Positions 35,180 through 44,700 of a stretch of DNA of 64,000 bases are shown in pieces; the first letter of the stretch is position 1; each line of letters begins with the position of its first letter. The notes under the pieces were generated by a model. It was not told the DNA's origin. It did not search any database and worked only from the letters and a program-made list of their open reading frames with translations. The stretch is from Coraliomargarita_B sp036735565. GTDB lineage: Bacteria > Verrucomicrobiota > Verrucomicrobiia > Opitutales > Coraliomargaritaceae. The position numbers and the translations under genes were made by a program. The DNA lies in contig DAINOC010000001.1 of NCBI GenBank assembly GCA_036735565.1, positions 58,428 through 122,427 on the forward strand, in the 5' to 3' direction.

Positions 35180-36847
35180 ATGAGTAGCCCACAGCAACTG
35201 ATCATCAATTGCGGCGCCAGTCGTCTGACCGCCGCCAAGGTTTCGGCATCGGCCGAGGAGCTTCAGATAGCAAAGCTCATCACGCTGCCGCTGGATTACG
35301 ACTACTCCGACGACGACGGCTGGATGAGCGCGGTGGGGCGCGCTTTGTATGACCTGGCTCACAAGCACGGATTTTCCGGCAAGGCGACCTTCATTATCCC
35401 CGGCAATCAGGTTCTTACTAAGACCATACGGATTCCCCACGTGGAAGCTGCCAAGCGGGCACAGATCATTGCCTTTGAGGCCCAGCAAAGCATTCCCTAT
35501 CCTCTGCACGAGGTGGTCTGGGACAGTCAGGTTGTGGGCGATGACGGTGTTGAAATCGAAGTCCTATTCATCGCCTGCAAGGCTAATACGATCGACGATT
35601 TTTGTGCCAATGTCGGTGCTGCGGGCTTTGTGGCTGAGACGATCAGCGCGGCGACGGTGCTTGATTACAACGCGCTGCAATTTGCCGAACCGGGCTTGGA
35701 GGAAGATGTGCTTCTGGTGAATGTGGGTGCCCGCACGACCAATCTTCTTTTCAAGAACAGCGAGGGATTCTTCGTCCGCAACATTCAACTGGGTGGCAAT
35801 TCGCTTACCCAGAATATCGCGGACAGCCTGGGTAAGGATTTTTCGCAGGCCGAGGCGGTGAAACACCAATTTTTCAACGGTGAGACGGCCTACGATGATG
35901 ACGACTCCGGTGCCAAGTTGCTCAACTCCAGTGCGGAAGGTTTTATCCGACGGACCAGCCAGGAAATCACCCGCTCGATTGTCAACTACCGCCGGCAAAA
36001 GAACGCAGCAGCCCCTTCCCGCATCTTGTTGACCGGGCGTGGCTCTTTGTTGCGAGGACTGAGCGAGCAGCTCTCGGCCAGCCAAAAGATGCCGGTCGCA
36101 TTTTTCGATCCTTTGCAAAATGTCATTCTCGATGGCGGCATTGACGGGGACCCCGAGGTCATCCGCCTCGAGGTTAGCGAAATTGTCGGCCAGGCCGCTA
36201 TGGCCTTCGTTCCGGTTGGTGCGGGCGTCAATCTACTGCCGGATGCGGTTCAGTCGGAAATGGCCTTCAAATCGAAGAAACCATTTCTTATTGCGGCAGC
36301 TCTGCTGCTGGCTTTGGCTCCATGGCCGAGCTACGTAGCTTCCCAACAGTTGATTGAAGCCTACGAGGCGAAGACGCGGCAGGTTCGGGCGGAGGTTCTG
36401 CCGTACCAAAGTTTGCAGGCGGAAATCTTGGAGAACGCTGAACGCGCCGAGGAGCTTGGCGGTCAGATTGCCCTAGTGGAGACTTTGGTCAATTCAAAGT
36501 CGAACTGGATTCAATTCTTTGCAGATTTACAGAGGAGCCTGGCCCAGGCAGAAGACGTGTGGCTGGACGGACTGAAAGTGGATCGCAAGCTTCCCGAAAC
36601 CGGAGGGGCCCCAACCTATGAGGTCATTCTCTCTGGGCAGATGCTGGTGCGCGAATCGGTTAACCAGGGCGATATTGATCAGGACGTGCTTTCCCGTCGG
36701 ATTCGCTCACTTCAATCCAGTTTTGAGGGCTCTACGTTCATCGTCGCGTCCAAATCACCCAATATCAACTGGAACAGCCTGCGCAACGGGCTGAATGTCC
36801 TGCCTTTTACGATCAACCTAGTGGTGGATCCGGCTAAGCCGCTCTAA
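35180..36847 (+). CDS. pilM: PilM-PilN fusion protein, Amuc_1101-like
   Basis: Residues 1-350 form a PilM-type actin-like ATPase: LIINCGASRLTAAKVSAS (phosphate 1), ARTTNLLFKNSEGFFVRNIQ, and ILLTGRGSLLRGLSEQLSAS (phosphate/adenosine motifs). A membrane helix follows at about 372-392 (FLIAAALLLALAPWPSYVAS). Then comes a PilN-like periplasmic part with coiled coil (400-450) and a ferredoxin-like half. In type IV pilus systems PilM (cytoplasmic) binds the short N-terminus of PilN; here both are one chain of 555 residues. The start is ATG 35180 (MSSPQQLIINC), 43 bases after the preceding gene. Confidence 0.87.
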   Translation: MSSPQQLIINCGASRLTAAKVSASAEELQIAKLITLPLDYDYSDDDGWMSAVGRALYDLAHKHGFSGKATFIIPGNQVLTKTIRIPHVEAAKRAQIIAFEAQQSIPYPLHEVVWDSQVVGDDGVEIEVLFIACKANTIDDFCANVGAAGFVAETISAATVLDYNALQFAEPGLEEDVLLVNVGARTTNLLFKNSEGFFVRNIQLGGNSLTQNIADSLGKDFSQAEAVKHQFFNGETAYDDDDSGAKLLNSSAEGFIRRTSQEITRSIVNYRRQKNAAAPSRILLTGRGSLLRGLSEQLSASQKMPVAFFDPLQNVILDGGIDGDPEVIRLEVSEIVGQAAMAFVPVGAGVNLLPDAVQSEMAFKSKKPFLIAAALLLALAPWPSYVASQQLIEAYEAKTRQVRAEVLPYQSLQAEILENAERAEELGGQIALVETLVNSKSNWIQFFADLQRSLAQAEDVWLDGLKVDRKLPETGGAPTYEVILSGQMLVRESVNQGDIDQDVLSRRIRSLQSSFEGSTFIVASKSPNINWNSLRNGLNVLPFTINLVVDPAKPL

Positions 36848-36866
36848 CCGCCTGCATTTTTAACTT

Positions 36867-37835
36867 ATGGCCTTCTTCAAGAAGAATCCTTTACTTTGCC
36901 TCAGCATCCTGGTTGGCCTTTTGGCTTTCGGGGCGGGCACTTTCCTGGCGGTATCCGCGTCCGGAAAGGTGGCGGGGGCGCAACGGAACCTTAATTCGGC
37001 GCAGTCGCAGCTGAAGAGTCTCCTTTCGTCCGATCCGGCACCCACCGCGGCGAACCGGGATGCTTCGGAGCAAAACATCGAAGCGCTGCTCGCCCGACTC
37101 GCGGACATCCGGGCGGATCTTCAGCGAGGGTCGCGGTTGAGGATCAGCGAGGACGGCGTCGGAGTCATGGCCTCAATTCAGCAATATATATCCGAGTTTC
37201 AGCGCATGGTTTCGAGTCATACGGGAACCGATGGCAAGGCGAAGCCCATCAGCACCCCTGCGGAATTCGGGTTTGGTTTCGAGCAATATCTAAAAGAGGC
37301 TCGGCCGTATGAAAATGTCGATCTGACCCGCAAGTTGGACAAACAGCGCCAGATCCTGAGCTTTCTCCTGATCCAGTTGATCAATGCCAACCCGGATTCC
37401 ATCGATGCGGTGGAGCGCGAAGTTCGCGAGCTGCGTTCGGATCGGAACAAGCCGCGCGGCGATCTTCAGATCAGCCCCGCGATTTCCGCCCGTGTACCGG
37501 GGGCGATCGACACGCTTGCCTTCCGGTTGACCTTTACGGGATACACCGATGTGCTGCGCAGCTTTATTAATAGCCTCGCCGGTTTTGAGCTCCCGATCGT
37601 CGTGCGCAGTGTTGAAGTTAGCCGTCCTTCCGGGCGCGAGACCGTTGCGGTAAACACATCCGATCAGGGCGGCTTTGACGCGCTTTTCGGTGGTCTGGGC
37701 GTAGCAGCGCAACTGCAAGAGACCGTGACCGAGGCGCAAAAACCCATCATATCCGAGAACATTTCAAAATTCACCGTCACCGTCGAGTTCATCGAGGTGG
37801 TTCTGCCCGCCGCTGCATCGGCCGCCGCTCTCTGA
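36867..37835 (+). CDS. Amuc_1100-like PilO-type membrane protein
   Basis: A 322-residue bitopic protein: short cytoplasmic tail (MAFFKKNP), one membrane helix (residues 8-30, LLCLSILVGLLAFGAGTFLAV), a coiled coil (about 35-100, RNLNSAQSQLKSLLSS), then an alpha/beta periplasmic core. LAFRLTFTGYTDVLRSFINS and LPIVVRSVEVSRP are PilO-like ferredoxin-fold segments. Size and position match Amuc_1100, a surface protein of Akkermansia reported to affect host metabolism; in origin it is probably the PilO alignment subunit. It lies 19 bases after pilM and 6 bases before the next gene. Confidence 0.78.
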   Translation: MAFFKKNPLLCLSILVGLLAFGAGTFLAVSASGKVAGAQRNLNSAQSQLKSLLSSDPAPTAANRDASEQNIEALLARLADIRADLQRGSRLRISEDGVGVMASIQQYISEFQRMVSSHTGTDGKAKPISTPAEFGFGFEQYLKEARPYENVDLTRKLDKQRQILSFLLIQLINANPDSIDAVEREVRELRSDRNKPRGDLQISPAISARVPGAIDTLAFRLTFTGYTDVLRSFINSLAGFELPIVVRSVEVSRPSGRETVAVNTSDQGGFDALFGGLGVAAQLQETVTEAQKPIISENISKFTVTVEFIEVVLPAAASAAAL

Positions 37836-37841
37836 TTCCGT

Positions 37842-38744
37842 ATGAAAAAATTTTACGACAAGTTGGTTCTTTTGCTGGCCGCGCTCGTTCTCATCGGGGG
37901 TGTTGCGCTTTATTTTGCGGAATCCGGAAAAGTCGCGTCAATCTCTGCTCCGACCCAAGTGAAACCGGCGGACAATACTTACCTCCCGGTGCCCGTTCCT
38001 CACGCACCCGAAACCAGTGCCCAATGGCCACAACCGTCAGAGCAGTCAAGCACCTGGATCTATGACGTGTTTACGCCGCCGAAAATTTATCTCGATGCAA
38101 ACGGCCAGTTCACGTCGGAACCGATCCTGCCACCCCCACCACCAGAACCGTTTGGCGTGTATCTTGTGGGCATTACCCGCGACCTCTACCGTATTCAGCT
38201 CCAAGGGTATATTGAGGAAGACCGCAAGGATGCCGCAAAAAATCTGGTATTACTTTTCGACCAGGAGCGCAATGCAACGATTCGTCTCCGGATCGGCGAG
38301 ACCAACGAGACCTCGCAGGTGGAATTGTCGAATTTCGAGATTAACCGAATGATCAATGCCGAGCAAGGTGAAGTCGAGGTCGAGGCCAAGGCCACTGTCC
38401 GGGACCTGCGCACGGACGCCGAAGTTGTTTTGGTTGAAGGTGAGGTTCTCTACGAAACCGGGGTGAAGGCAACGCTCGCCTCGGTGGAAGATCCTTCGTT
38501 CAGGATGGAGTTCTCCGAGGAGGGGGTATCTTTTGAAAATGCGATCGGCAAATACACCTTGCTATCGATTAACCTTGAAGCCAACAGCGTTACCGTTGAG
38601 AAAATGGGAAGTGACGAGAGCGAAGAGGCAAAGACGATGACCTTGGAAGCTGGGGCGATGCCTAGAGCAGAAACCACTCCAACCCCCGCCCGCGCCAACC
38701 CCCGCAACGAAACTCCCGCAGCAGAATTCGATTTCCCATTCTAA
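37842..38744 (+). CDS. Amuc_1099-like PilP-type membrane protein
   Basis: A 300-residue protein with a membrane helix at residues 7-27 (LVLLLAALVLIGGVALYFAE), a Pro-rich linker (45-100, with PPPPPEPFGVYLVGI at its end), and a beta-rich body. The position between the PilO-like protein and the secretin corresponds to PilP, which connects the inner-membrane complex to the secretin; in Akkermansia this slot is Amuc_1099. The C-terminus is Ala/Pro/Thr-rich (TTPTPARANPRNETPAAEFD). No enzymatic motif. The gene starts 6 bases after the preceding stop. Confidence 0.7.
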   Translation: MKKFYDKLVLLLAALVLIGGVALYFAESGKVASISAPTQVKPADNTYLPVPVPHAPETSAQWPQPSEQSSTWIYDVFTPPKIYLDANGQFTSEPILPPPPPEPFGVYLVGITRDLYRIQLQGYIEEDRKDAAKNLVLLFDQERNATIRLRIGETNETSQVELSNFEINRMINAEQGEVEVEAKATVRDLRTDAEVVLVEGEVLYETGVKATLASVEDPSFRMEFSEEGVSFENAIGKYTLLSINLEANSVTVEKMGSDESEEAKTMTLEAGAMPRAETTPTPARANPRNETPAAEFDFPF

Positions 38745-38816
38745 ACAATCCAAACCCTAGCCTTGTCACCGCCAGACCCTTTCAATCAAACTTTAAGAAA
38801 CCAACACGAAAACCCT

Positions 38817-41582
38817 ATGAAAGCATACCTCGCCGAACGCACGCGATTGGTCGCCATCCTCACCATTGGTTTGGTGGCGTCCTTCAGTCTTCTCACGCCT
38901 GTCTCTCTGGAGGCACAAGCTGCTCCGGAAAAGATCCGGCTGATGGCGGACGCTCTGCGTGCCCGTGACTCCGGAAACCTGACCGAGGCCAAGGCTAAGG
39001 CCGAAGAGCTGATCAAGATCGCTCCGGAGGATGAAAACGTGCAGCGTCTGCTCGCATCTATCAACCGCGATCTGGACCGCCGCAGCGGTTCCGGCAGCGC
39101 ACCAGTAGCCGCCCCCGTTTTTGGCCAGGCTCCCGACGCATCGGTGGAAGCTGCTATGATTGAAGGCGCACTGGAAGACGCGGCCTTGACTGGGTCTTCT
39201 TCCGATCCGCTTGATGCCGCAGCGATCGAGCAGCAAGCGCGTATCGAAGCTGCTCAGGGCGCTATCAAGGAGGCTGAACTTCTGGTAAAGATGGAGTCGT
39301 TTACAGACGCTACGTCGTTGCTCAATTCCGCTTCGGCCAGCCTGCGCAACAATACGGCAACCGCAGCGACTCTCCAGGCAATCGAAGCCGCCAAAGCCGA
39401 AGTTATTTTCGGCGAAGTTGAGGCACTTGCCGAGGCCGGTGACCTCCGAGGCGCGGAGACCCGCCTCGCCGACTACGTAGCCGCCGGAGGCAACGAGCGC
39501 AAGGCAGCCTCCCTGGCTCGCCAGCTGAACTCGGAAATCTCCGATCCCTATGATCAAAAGATCGAGACGGTAAGCCCACTCTATGTTGCGCAAGCGAAAA
39601 TCATCCGCGACCTGTTGACCCGAGGCCGTGCACAATTCCTGAATGGGGATTATGATGGCGCCTCCGCGACGTTCAAGGAGGTTGAAGCCCGTGATGCGAA
39701 CAACACGGAAGCAAAACTATTTCAGACGCGCATCGCTAATGTGTTGGGCGAGGCACACAGCCAGAACCTCTACAAGACCCGCGCACAAATGCTGACAGAG
39801 GTCGACCAGCAGTGGGAGCGGCCCAAGGTATTTGACATTACCGCAACGTCAGCACCAACGGTTGATGTCAGCCGCCGTATTCAGGAGAAACTAAATTTCA
39901 TTATGATCCCGCAGGTTAATTTTACGGGCATGTCGCTGACGGATGTGATCAAGAACCTTTCGGAGCTCTCCGTTGTTTACGACACGACCGAGCAGGTTGG
40001 GGTCAATATTATCCCCCTCTTCAACCCAAACGACACGAACCCACGGGTGAACATTTCGTTGCGCAACCTGAGCCTTGATCGCGTGCTGCAGTTTGTGACC
40101 CAACAGGTCAACTTCGCGTATGACGTGACAGCCGATGCGGTGACGATTCAGCCAAGCGATAGTCTCGGTGGCAACTCCACCACGGCAACGGAATTTTTCC
40201 CCATCTCGCGCGCCACCGTTATCCGACTCACGGGATTCCGCGATAGTGGCGGCAGTGGCGGCGGTGTGGTGGATCCCTTCGCGCCAGCACCTGCCTCCGG
40301 TGGTGGTGCAAGCGGCAACGACGAGACGCAGGGCATGCAGAACTTCTTCCAGCGCGCTGGTGTTAACTTTGATCTCCCCGGCACCAGTATTGCCTTCGAC
40401 GGAGAACAGTTGATTGTCACTCAAACCCGCCGAAACCTTGAGCGCATGCGCACGATTCTGCGGAACTACAACGAGGTCAAACAGGTAGAGATTGAGGCGA
40501 AATTCCTCGAGGTCTCGCAAAATGACCTCGACGAGGTCGGTTTCGACTGGGTGGTTTCAGACGGAACTAATCGCGTTTTCGATACACGGAACCGACAGCT
40601 GAGTGACCCCTTCACCGTGAATCAATCGGTAAGCCAGATATCGATTAACCGCCCGCAAGAGTTCCAGCGGGATATCTTCGGCGATATCGTTGGAGAAACT
40701 GAAGCGCTCAATACAAACGTCCCCATCGCTCCGCCGACTCTTTCGACTAACATAGATTTGGCTGATTCAGTTGGTAATCTATTTACCGCAACCGGATGGA
40801 CGGTAAATGGCTACGATGTGGATTTTGCGATTCGGGCATTGTCCCGGAAGAGTGGAAGCGACCTCATGAGCGCACCGAAAATTACAGTTCTTTCCGGTAA
40901 GCGCGCTAAAATCGTAGTCGCGCAGGAGCTTCGCTACCCAGAATCCTACGGAGATATTCAATCAACGGTCTCCTCGGGTCGGAATAGCGCTGACGACAGC
41001 GGTGGTGGCGGTGGCACGGGAAACCCCGCAATATCGATCGTGGCGGGTACGCCTCAGGACTTCGTGGTCCGCAATGTCGGTGTTGAGCTTGAAGTTACAC
41101 CGAGTGTAGCCAACGACGATACAATTAGTCTCATCTTGGAGCCGCGAGTTACTGAGTTTGAGGGATTTGTCGAATACGGTGGCCCAAGTGTGGCACTCGC
41201 TGGAAATACAACGGTGACGGTGCCCTCCGGCTTTTTTCAACCGGTTTTTTCCTCCCGTTCGCTCAGCACTGAGGTTACCGTTTTTGATGGAGCTACGGTC
41301 GTCCTTGGTGGCTTGACTCGCGACGAAGTCAAATCGATCAATGACAAAGTCCCTGTGCTCGGTGATATTCCGGGAATCGGACGCCTCTTCCGCTCCGAAG
41401 GCGAAACAAGACAGAAGCGAAATCTGATGATTTTCGTAACGGCAAATCTCGTTAGCCCGGGTGGGTCTCCGGCTCGTCAAAGCTATCGCAGCCTGAATGC
41501 AAATTCACTCTTCCAAAACCCAACCATCATGACCCCAAGTGGTTCCGTCAATCGTTCAATCGATTCCGCAACCTCCGAATAA
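38817..41582 (+). CDS. secretin (PilQ/GspD family), Amuc_1098-like
   Basis: The outer-membrane channel of the pilus-like system, 921 residues. Signal peptide MKAYLAERTRLVAILTIGLV ending near LEAQA. Residues 35-330 form a helical repeat (TPR-like) region unusual for PilQ but typical of the verrucomicrobial form. N-domains follow at about 360-540 (ISLRNLSLDRVLQFVTQQVN, VEIEAKFLEVSQNDLDEVGF). The C-terminal secretin barrel carries the VPVLGDIPGIGRLFRSEGET signature near residue 845. A Gly/Ser/Asp linker is present around 485-505. The start is the ATG at 38817; a TTG at 38763 would place residues before a perfectly good signal peptide. A 15-bp hairpin follows. Confidence 0.9.
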   Translation: MKAYLAERTRLVAILTIGLVASFSLLTPVSLEAQAAPEKIRLMADALRARDSGNLTEAKAKAEELIKIAPEDENVQRLLASINRDLDRRSGSGSAPVAAPVFGQAPDASVEAAMIEGALEDAALTGSSSDPLDAAAIEQQARIEAAQGAIKEAELLVKMESFTDATSLLNSASASLRNNTATAATLQAIEAAKAEVIFGEVEALAEAGDLRGAETRLADYVAAGGNERKAASLARQLNSEISDPYDQKIETVSPLYVAQAKIIRDLLTRGRAQFLNGDYDGASATFKEVEARDANNTEAKLFQTRIANVLGEAHSQNLYKTRAQMLTEVDQQWERPKVFDITATSAPTVDVSRRIQEKLNFIMIPQVNFTGMSLTDVIKNLSELSVVYDTTEQVGVNIIPLFNPNDTNPRVNISLRNLSLDRVLQFVTQQVNFAYDVTADAVTIQPSDSLGGNSTTATEFFPISRATVIRLTGFRDSGGSGGGVVDPFAPAPASGGGASGNDETQGMQNFFQRAGVNFDLPGTSIAFDGEQLIVTQTRRNLERMRTILRNYNEVKQVEIEAKFLEVSQNDLDEVGFDWVVSDGTNRVFDTRNRQLSDPFTVNQSVSQISINRPQEFQRDIFGDIVGETEALNTNVPIAPPTLSTNIDLADSVGNLFTATGWTVNGYDVDFAIRALSRKSGSDLMSAPKITVLSGKRAKIVVAQELRYPESYGDIQSTVSSGRNSADDSGGGGGTGNPAISIVAGTPQDFVVRNVGVELEVTPSVANDDTISLILEPRVTEFEGFVEYGGPSVALAGNTTVTVPSGFFQPVFSSRSLSTEVTVFDGATVVLGGLTRDEVKSINDKVPVLGDIPGIGRLFRSEGETRQKRNLMIFVTANLVSPGGSPARQSYRSLNANSLFQNPTIMTPSGSVNRSIDSATSE

Positions 41583-41594
41583 AGGCGATTCTAA

Positions 41595-41627
41595 GGAGGT
41601 TGGGTTTTGCTTCAAAACCCAACCTCC
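41595..41627 (+). terminator. strong hairpin closing the pilus-like operon
   Basis: GGAGGTTGGGTTTTG (41595-41609) pairs perfectly over 15 bp with CAAAACCCAACCTCC (41613-41627) around a 3-base loop, 13 bases after the secretin stop. No U-tract follows, but the stability implies a transcript end or processing block. Confidence 0.75.
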
Positions 41628-41716
41628 GCACCGCTTGAATCAATCGGACTAGTAACCCAAACTCCCTGTCACGCTGGATCCTAGCTAGCTCGTTAAAATC
41701 TTAAACCCACTCTTAA

Positions 41717-44700
41717 ATGGTGCCCCCGAAATATAAAAAAGGAATCCTGTTCCTTACCATCCTTTGCATCGCCGGGATTTTCATTTCTCTGAATCTTTCC
41801 GATTTTCGCAGTTCGGATCCGGCGGAACAGACTGAGTCGAATCAATCTGTGGGCGGGCAGGCAAGTGAGTTTGCCGCTGGCCAGGAGGAAGAGACGAAAC
41901 AAGGCCAACAGGAAGAGGCGGCGACTTCCGCCGCTGCTGTTCGGGTGCTACCAGTGTTGGAGCGCGCGAAACATGGTCTAAACTCTCTTGAGGCAGCAAG
42001 GGAACGTTGGCCAGAGAGTCGGGCGGTTTCGGCAATGAAGGGTGAACAGTTTCACAAGACAACCTTTTACAAGGCTGATGATTTCAAATACTCGAATATC
42101 CGCTTCGACGAGGTTTTTGAGAGTGACCCGGCACAAAATCCGGATGCACGATTGATTTCACAGACTGCCTATGTGGCCGATCACATTTTACTTCGCTACG
42201 GTCCTGAGTATGAGACGGTGCTCACCAGCATTCTTAAGAAATTCCCGGAACTCTCAGTTCGGGACGAACTGCCGACCGGCGAACATTTACTCATCGAGTT
42301 TCCTCTCGAAGAGGGGGTCAAAGATCCCTTTGCTTTTTGGAGTGCTCGATTCCGCGCTCATGGTTTAAATCCGGAAAAAGACCGCCTAACCTTTGTCTCC
42401 GCGACCTTCCCATTCGACCCGGAGTTCCCCCTCCAATGGGCCCTTCAAAACACGGGACAAACCGGTGGTACTGTCGATGCGGATATCGACGCTGAAGAAG
42501 CGTGGGATATTCAGACCGGTGACCGTAGGGTCATCGTCGCGGTCATCGATACCGGTGTGGATCTAAGTCATCCGGACATCCGGGAGAATCTTTGGATCGG
42601 CACTTCGGGCAATGGACAGTTGATCAAAGGTTTTGATCTTGTGAGCGGTGGATTCACACCTCAGGATATTGATGGTCACGGCACTCACGTTGCCGGGGTC
42701 ATCGGGGCAACTGCGGACAATGCACTTTTTGTCTCGGGCGTGGCATGGGAGGTCAGTATTATGCCTGTAAAGGTCTTTGATGACTTTGGTGTTGGGACGC
42801 TATCGGATATTATTCAAGGAGTCAACACTGCCGTCGCGAACGGTGCGTCCATTCTAAATATGTCTCTTGGTATTTCGGGCGGCGGGGAGAACTCCGATTC
42901 GGATTCCTTCTACAAGATGCTGAAGAACGCGAGGGATTATGGACCCCGGGGCGTTTTGGTGGTTGCCGCAGCGGGCAATGACGGAGCGGATTCCGACCTT
43001 ACGCCATCATTCCCGGCCGCCTACAATCTGAGTAATATTATCTCCGTGGCGGCCAGTGATAGCGATGACAATCTCGCAGGATTCTCGAATTTTGGTGCAG
43101 TTTCGGTCGATCTCGCGGCTCCAGGTGATGACATCCTGAGTACGCTTCCGCAATCTGTAGATGCTAGCCGAACGGGAGTGTTGAGTGGAACCTCGATGGC
43201 TGCGCCTCATGTTGCGGGCGTGGCCGCACTTATTCGCTCCGAAGACCTCACTTTGGACTACCTGGAGATTAAAAACCTAATCTTAAACTCAGTCGATCAA
43301 AAGCCAGCGTTTAAGGATGTGACGGTCTCTGCGGGCCGACTCAATGCCTACAGCGCGCTTCGTAGTCTGACTGGAGCCAATGTTCTTGTTAGCAACGTGA
43401 TCACTCGTCCGTTAGGCACGGTAAACAATGGAGACGTCTTCCTAACCGTTGGTGAGGATATGCTCGTCGACGTGGAGTTAACCAATTTTGGAAATGCTGC
43501 CGCCACGGGAGTGGAGGTTAACCTAACAATTAGCCAGGGTGGTGCCTTTGCCTCTATAACTAGTCCCGCGACAAAGGTGATCGGCGTTATGGCGGCTGGG
43601 GAATCTCAATTTCTCGAAGCAGCATTTGAAATCGCGGCAACAGCACTCGGACCGTTCGATTTTGAGCAGGTGATCGAAATTGAAATTGAGGTGACCTACG
43701 ATCCCGGTTTCGAGCATCGTCAGTTTAGCACCTTTAGCATCTTCCAGAGCGCGTCTGTGTCCGGATTCGTCTATGACGGAGTGGATGGTGTGACCCCGAT
43801 TGAAGGAGCGCTAATTAACGTCGACGCTGAACTTGCCAGTGGGCCGGTCCAGGTTTCAACGACGAGTGCTGTCGACGGCTCGTATGCGCTCGATTTGTTC
43901 ACCGGGACGATCGAGATCTCAGCCGCCAAGGATGGTTTCATCCCTTCCTTGCCAAGGATTCTTACCCTGAGTCCAAACAAGCCGGATCGGGTTTTGGACT
44001 TTGAGCTTGGTATCGGAGATTTTACGGTTGAGCCACCGGTGATCGACGTGACGATGCTACCAGAAACAACAAAGATGGTTGAGGCGCGCATCACGAATAC
44101 AGGAACGAGCCCAGTGCCTCTCTTCTTTACGGTGAATTTTTCAGAGTTTGGAGACTTCTTTGGCGGTGACCAGCTTTACGGGTTGAAAGGGGTCGGCACC
44201 TCTACTCCGACAATTGTTTTCATCAATCGCTTTAATTTCGGAGTCAGCAGAGAAGTGACTCTTGAATTGCCGACTGGAAGTGCGGCTATCGACTTTACTT
44301 ACTTTGAAGGAAATCTTTGGATACTAACCTCCAACACCAATGGTAAGGCCTCGCTGTTCGCTTTTGATGCCGAAAATTTTGAACAGGTCGATGTAGTGCC
44401 GGACCTCAGCTTTAACGTGAGTGGGAGCGTTTCGGTCGAAAATGTTTTTGCTGTAACGATACCTGTAGTCCGGAGTGAAGGTGAGGTTGTGGTAATCCCG
44501 TCACTGGCGATCGGCGTGACGCGGTCTTTCTTCTTCGATCCCCGGCTCTATCGGGTTAATCCTGATGCCGGATTTATTAGCGATGTTTCTGTCTTTCTCG
44601 GCGATCTGGATGATAACTCGGTAACCTTCTTTAGCGATCTTGATCAGCTATCTTTCGCCGCCGGTAATGAACGCCAGTCTTTTTTCTATGGTCGGGGCAT

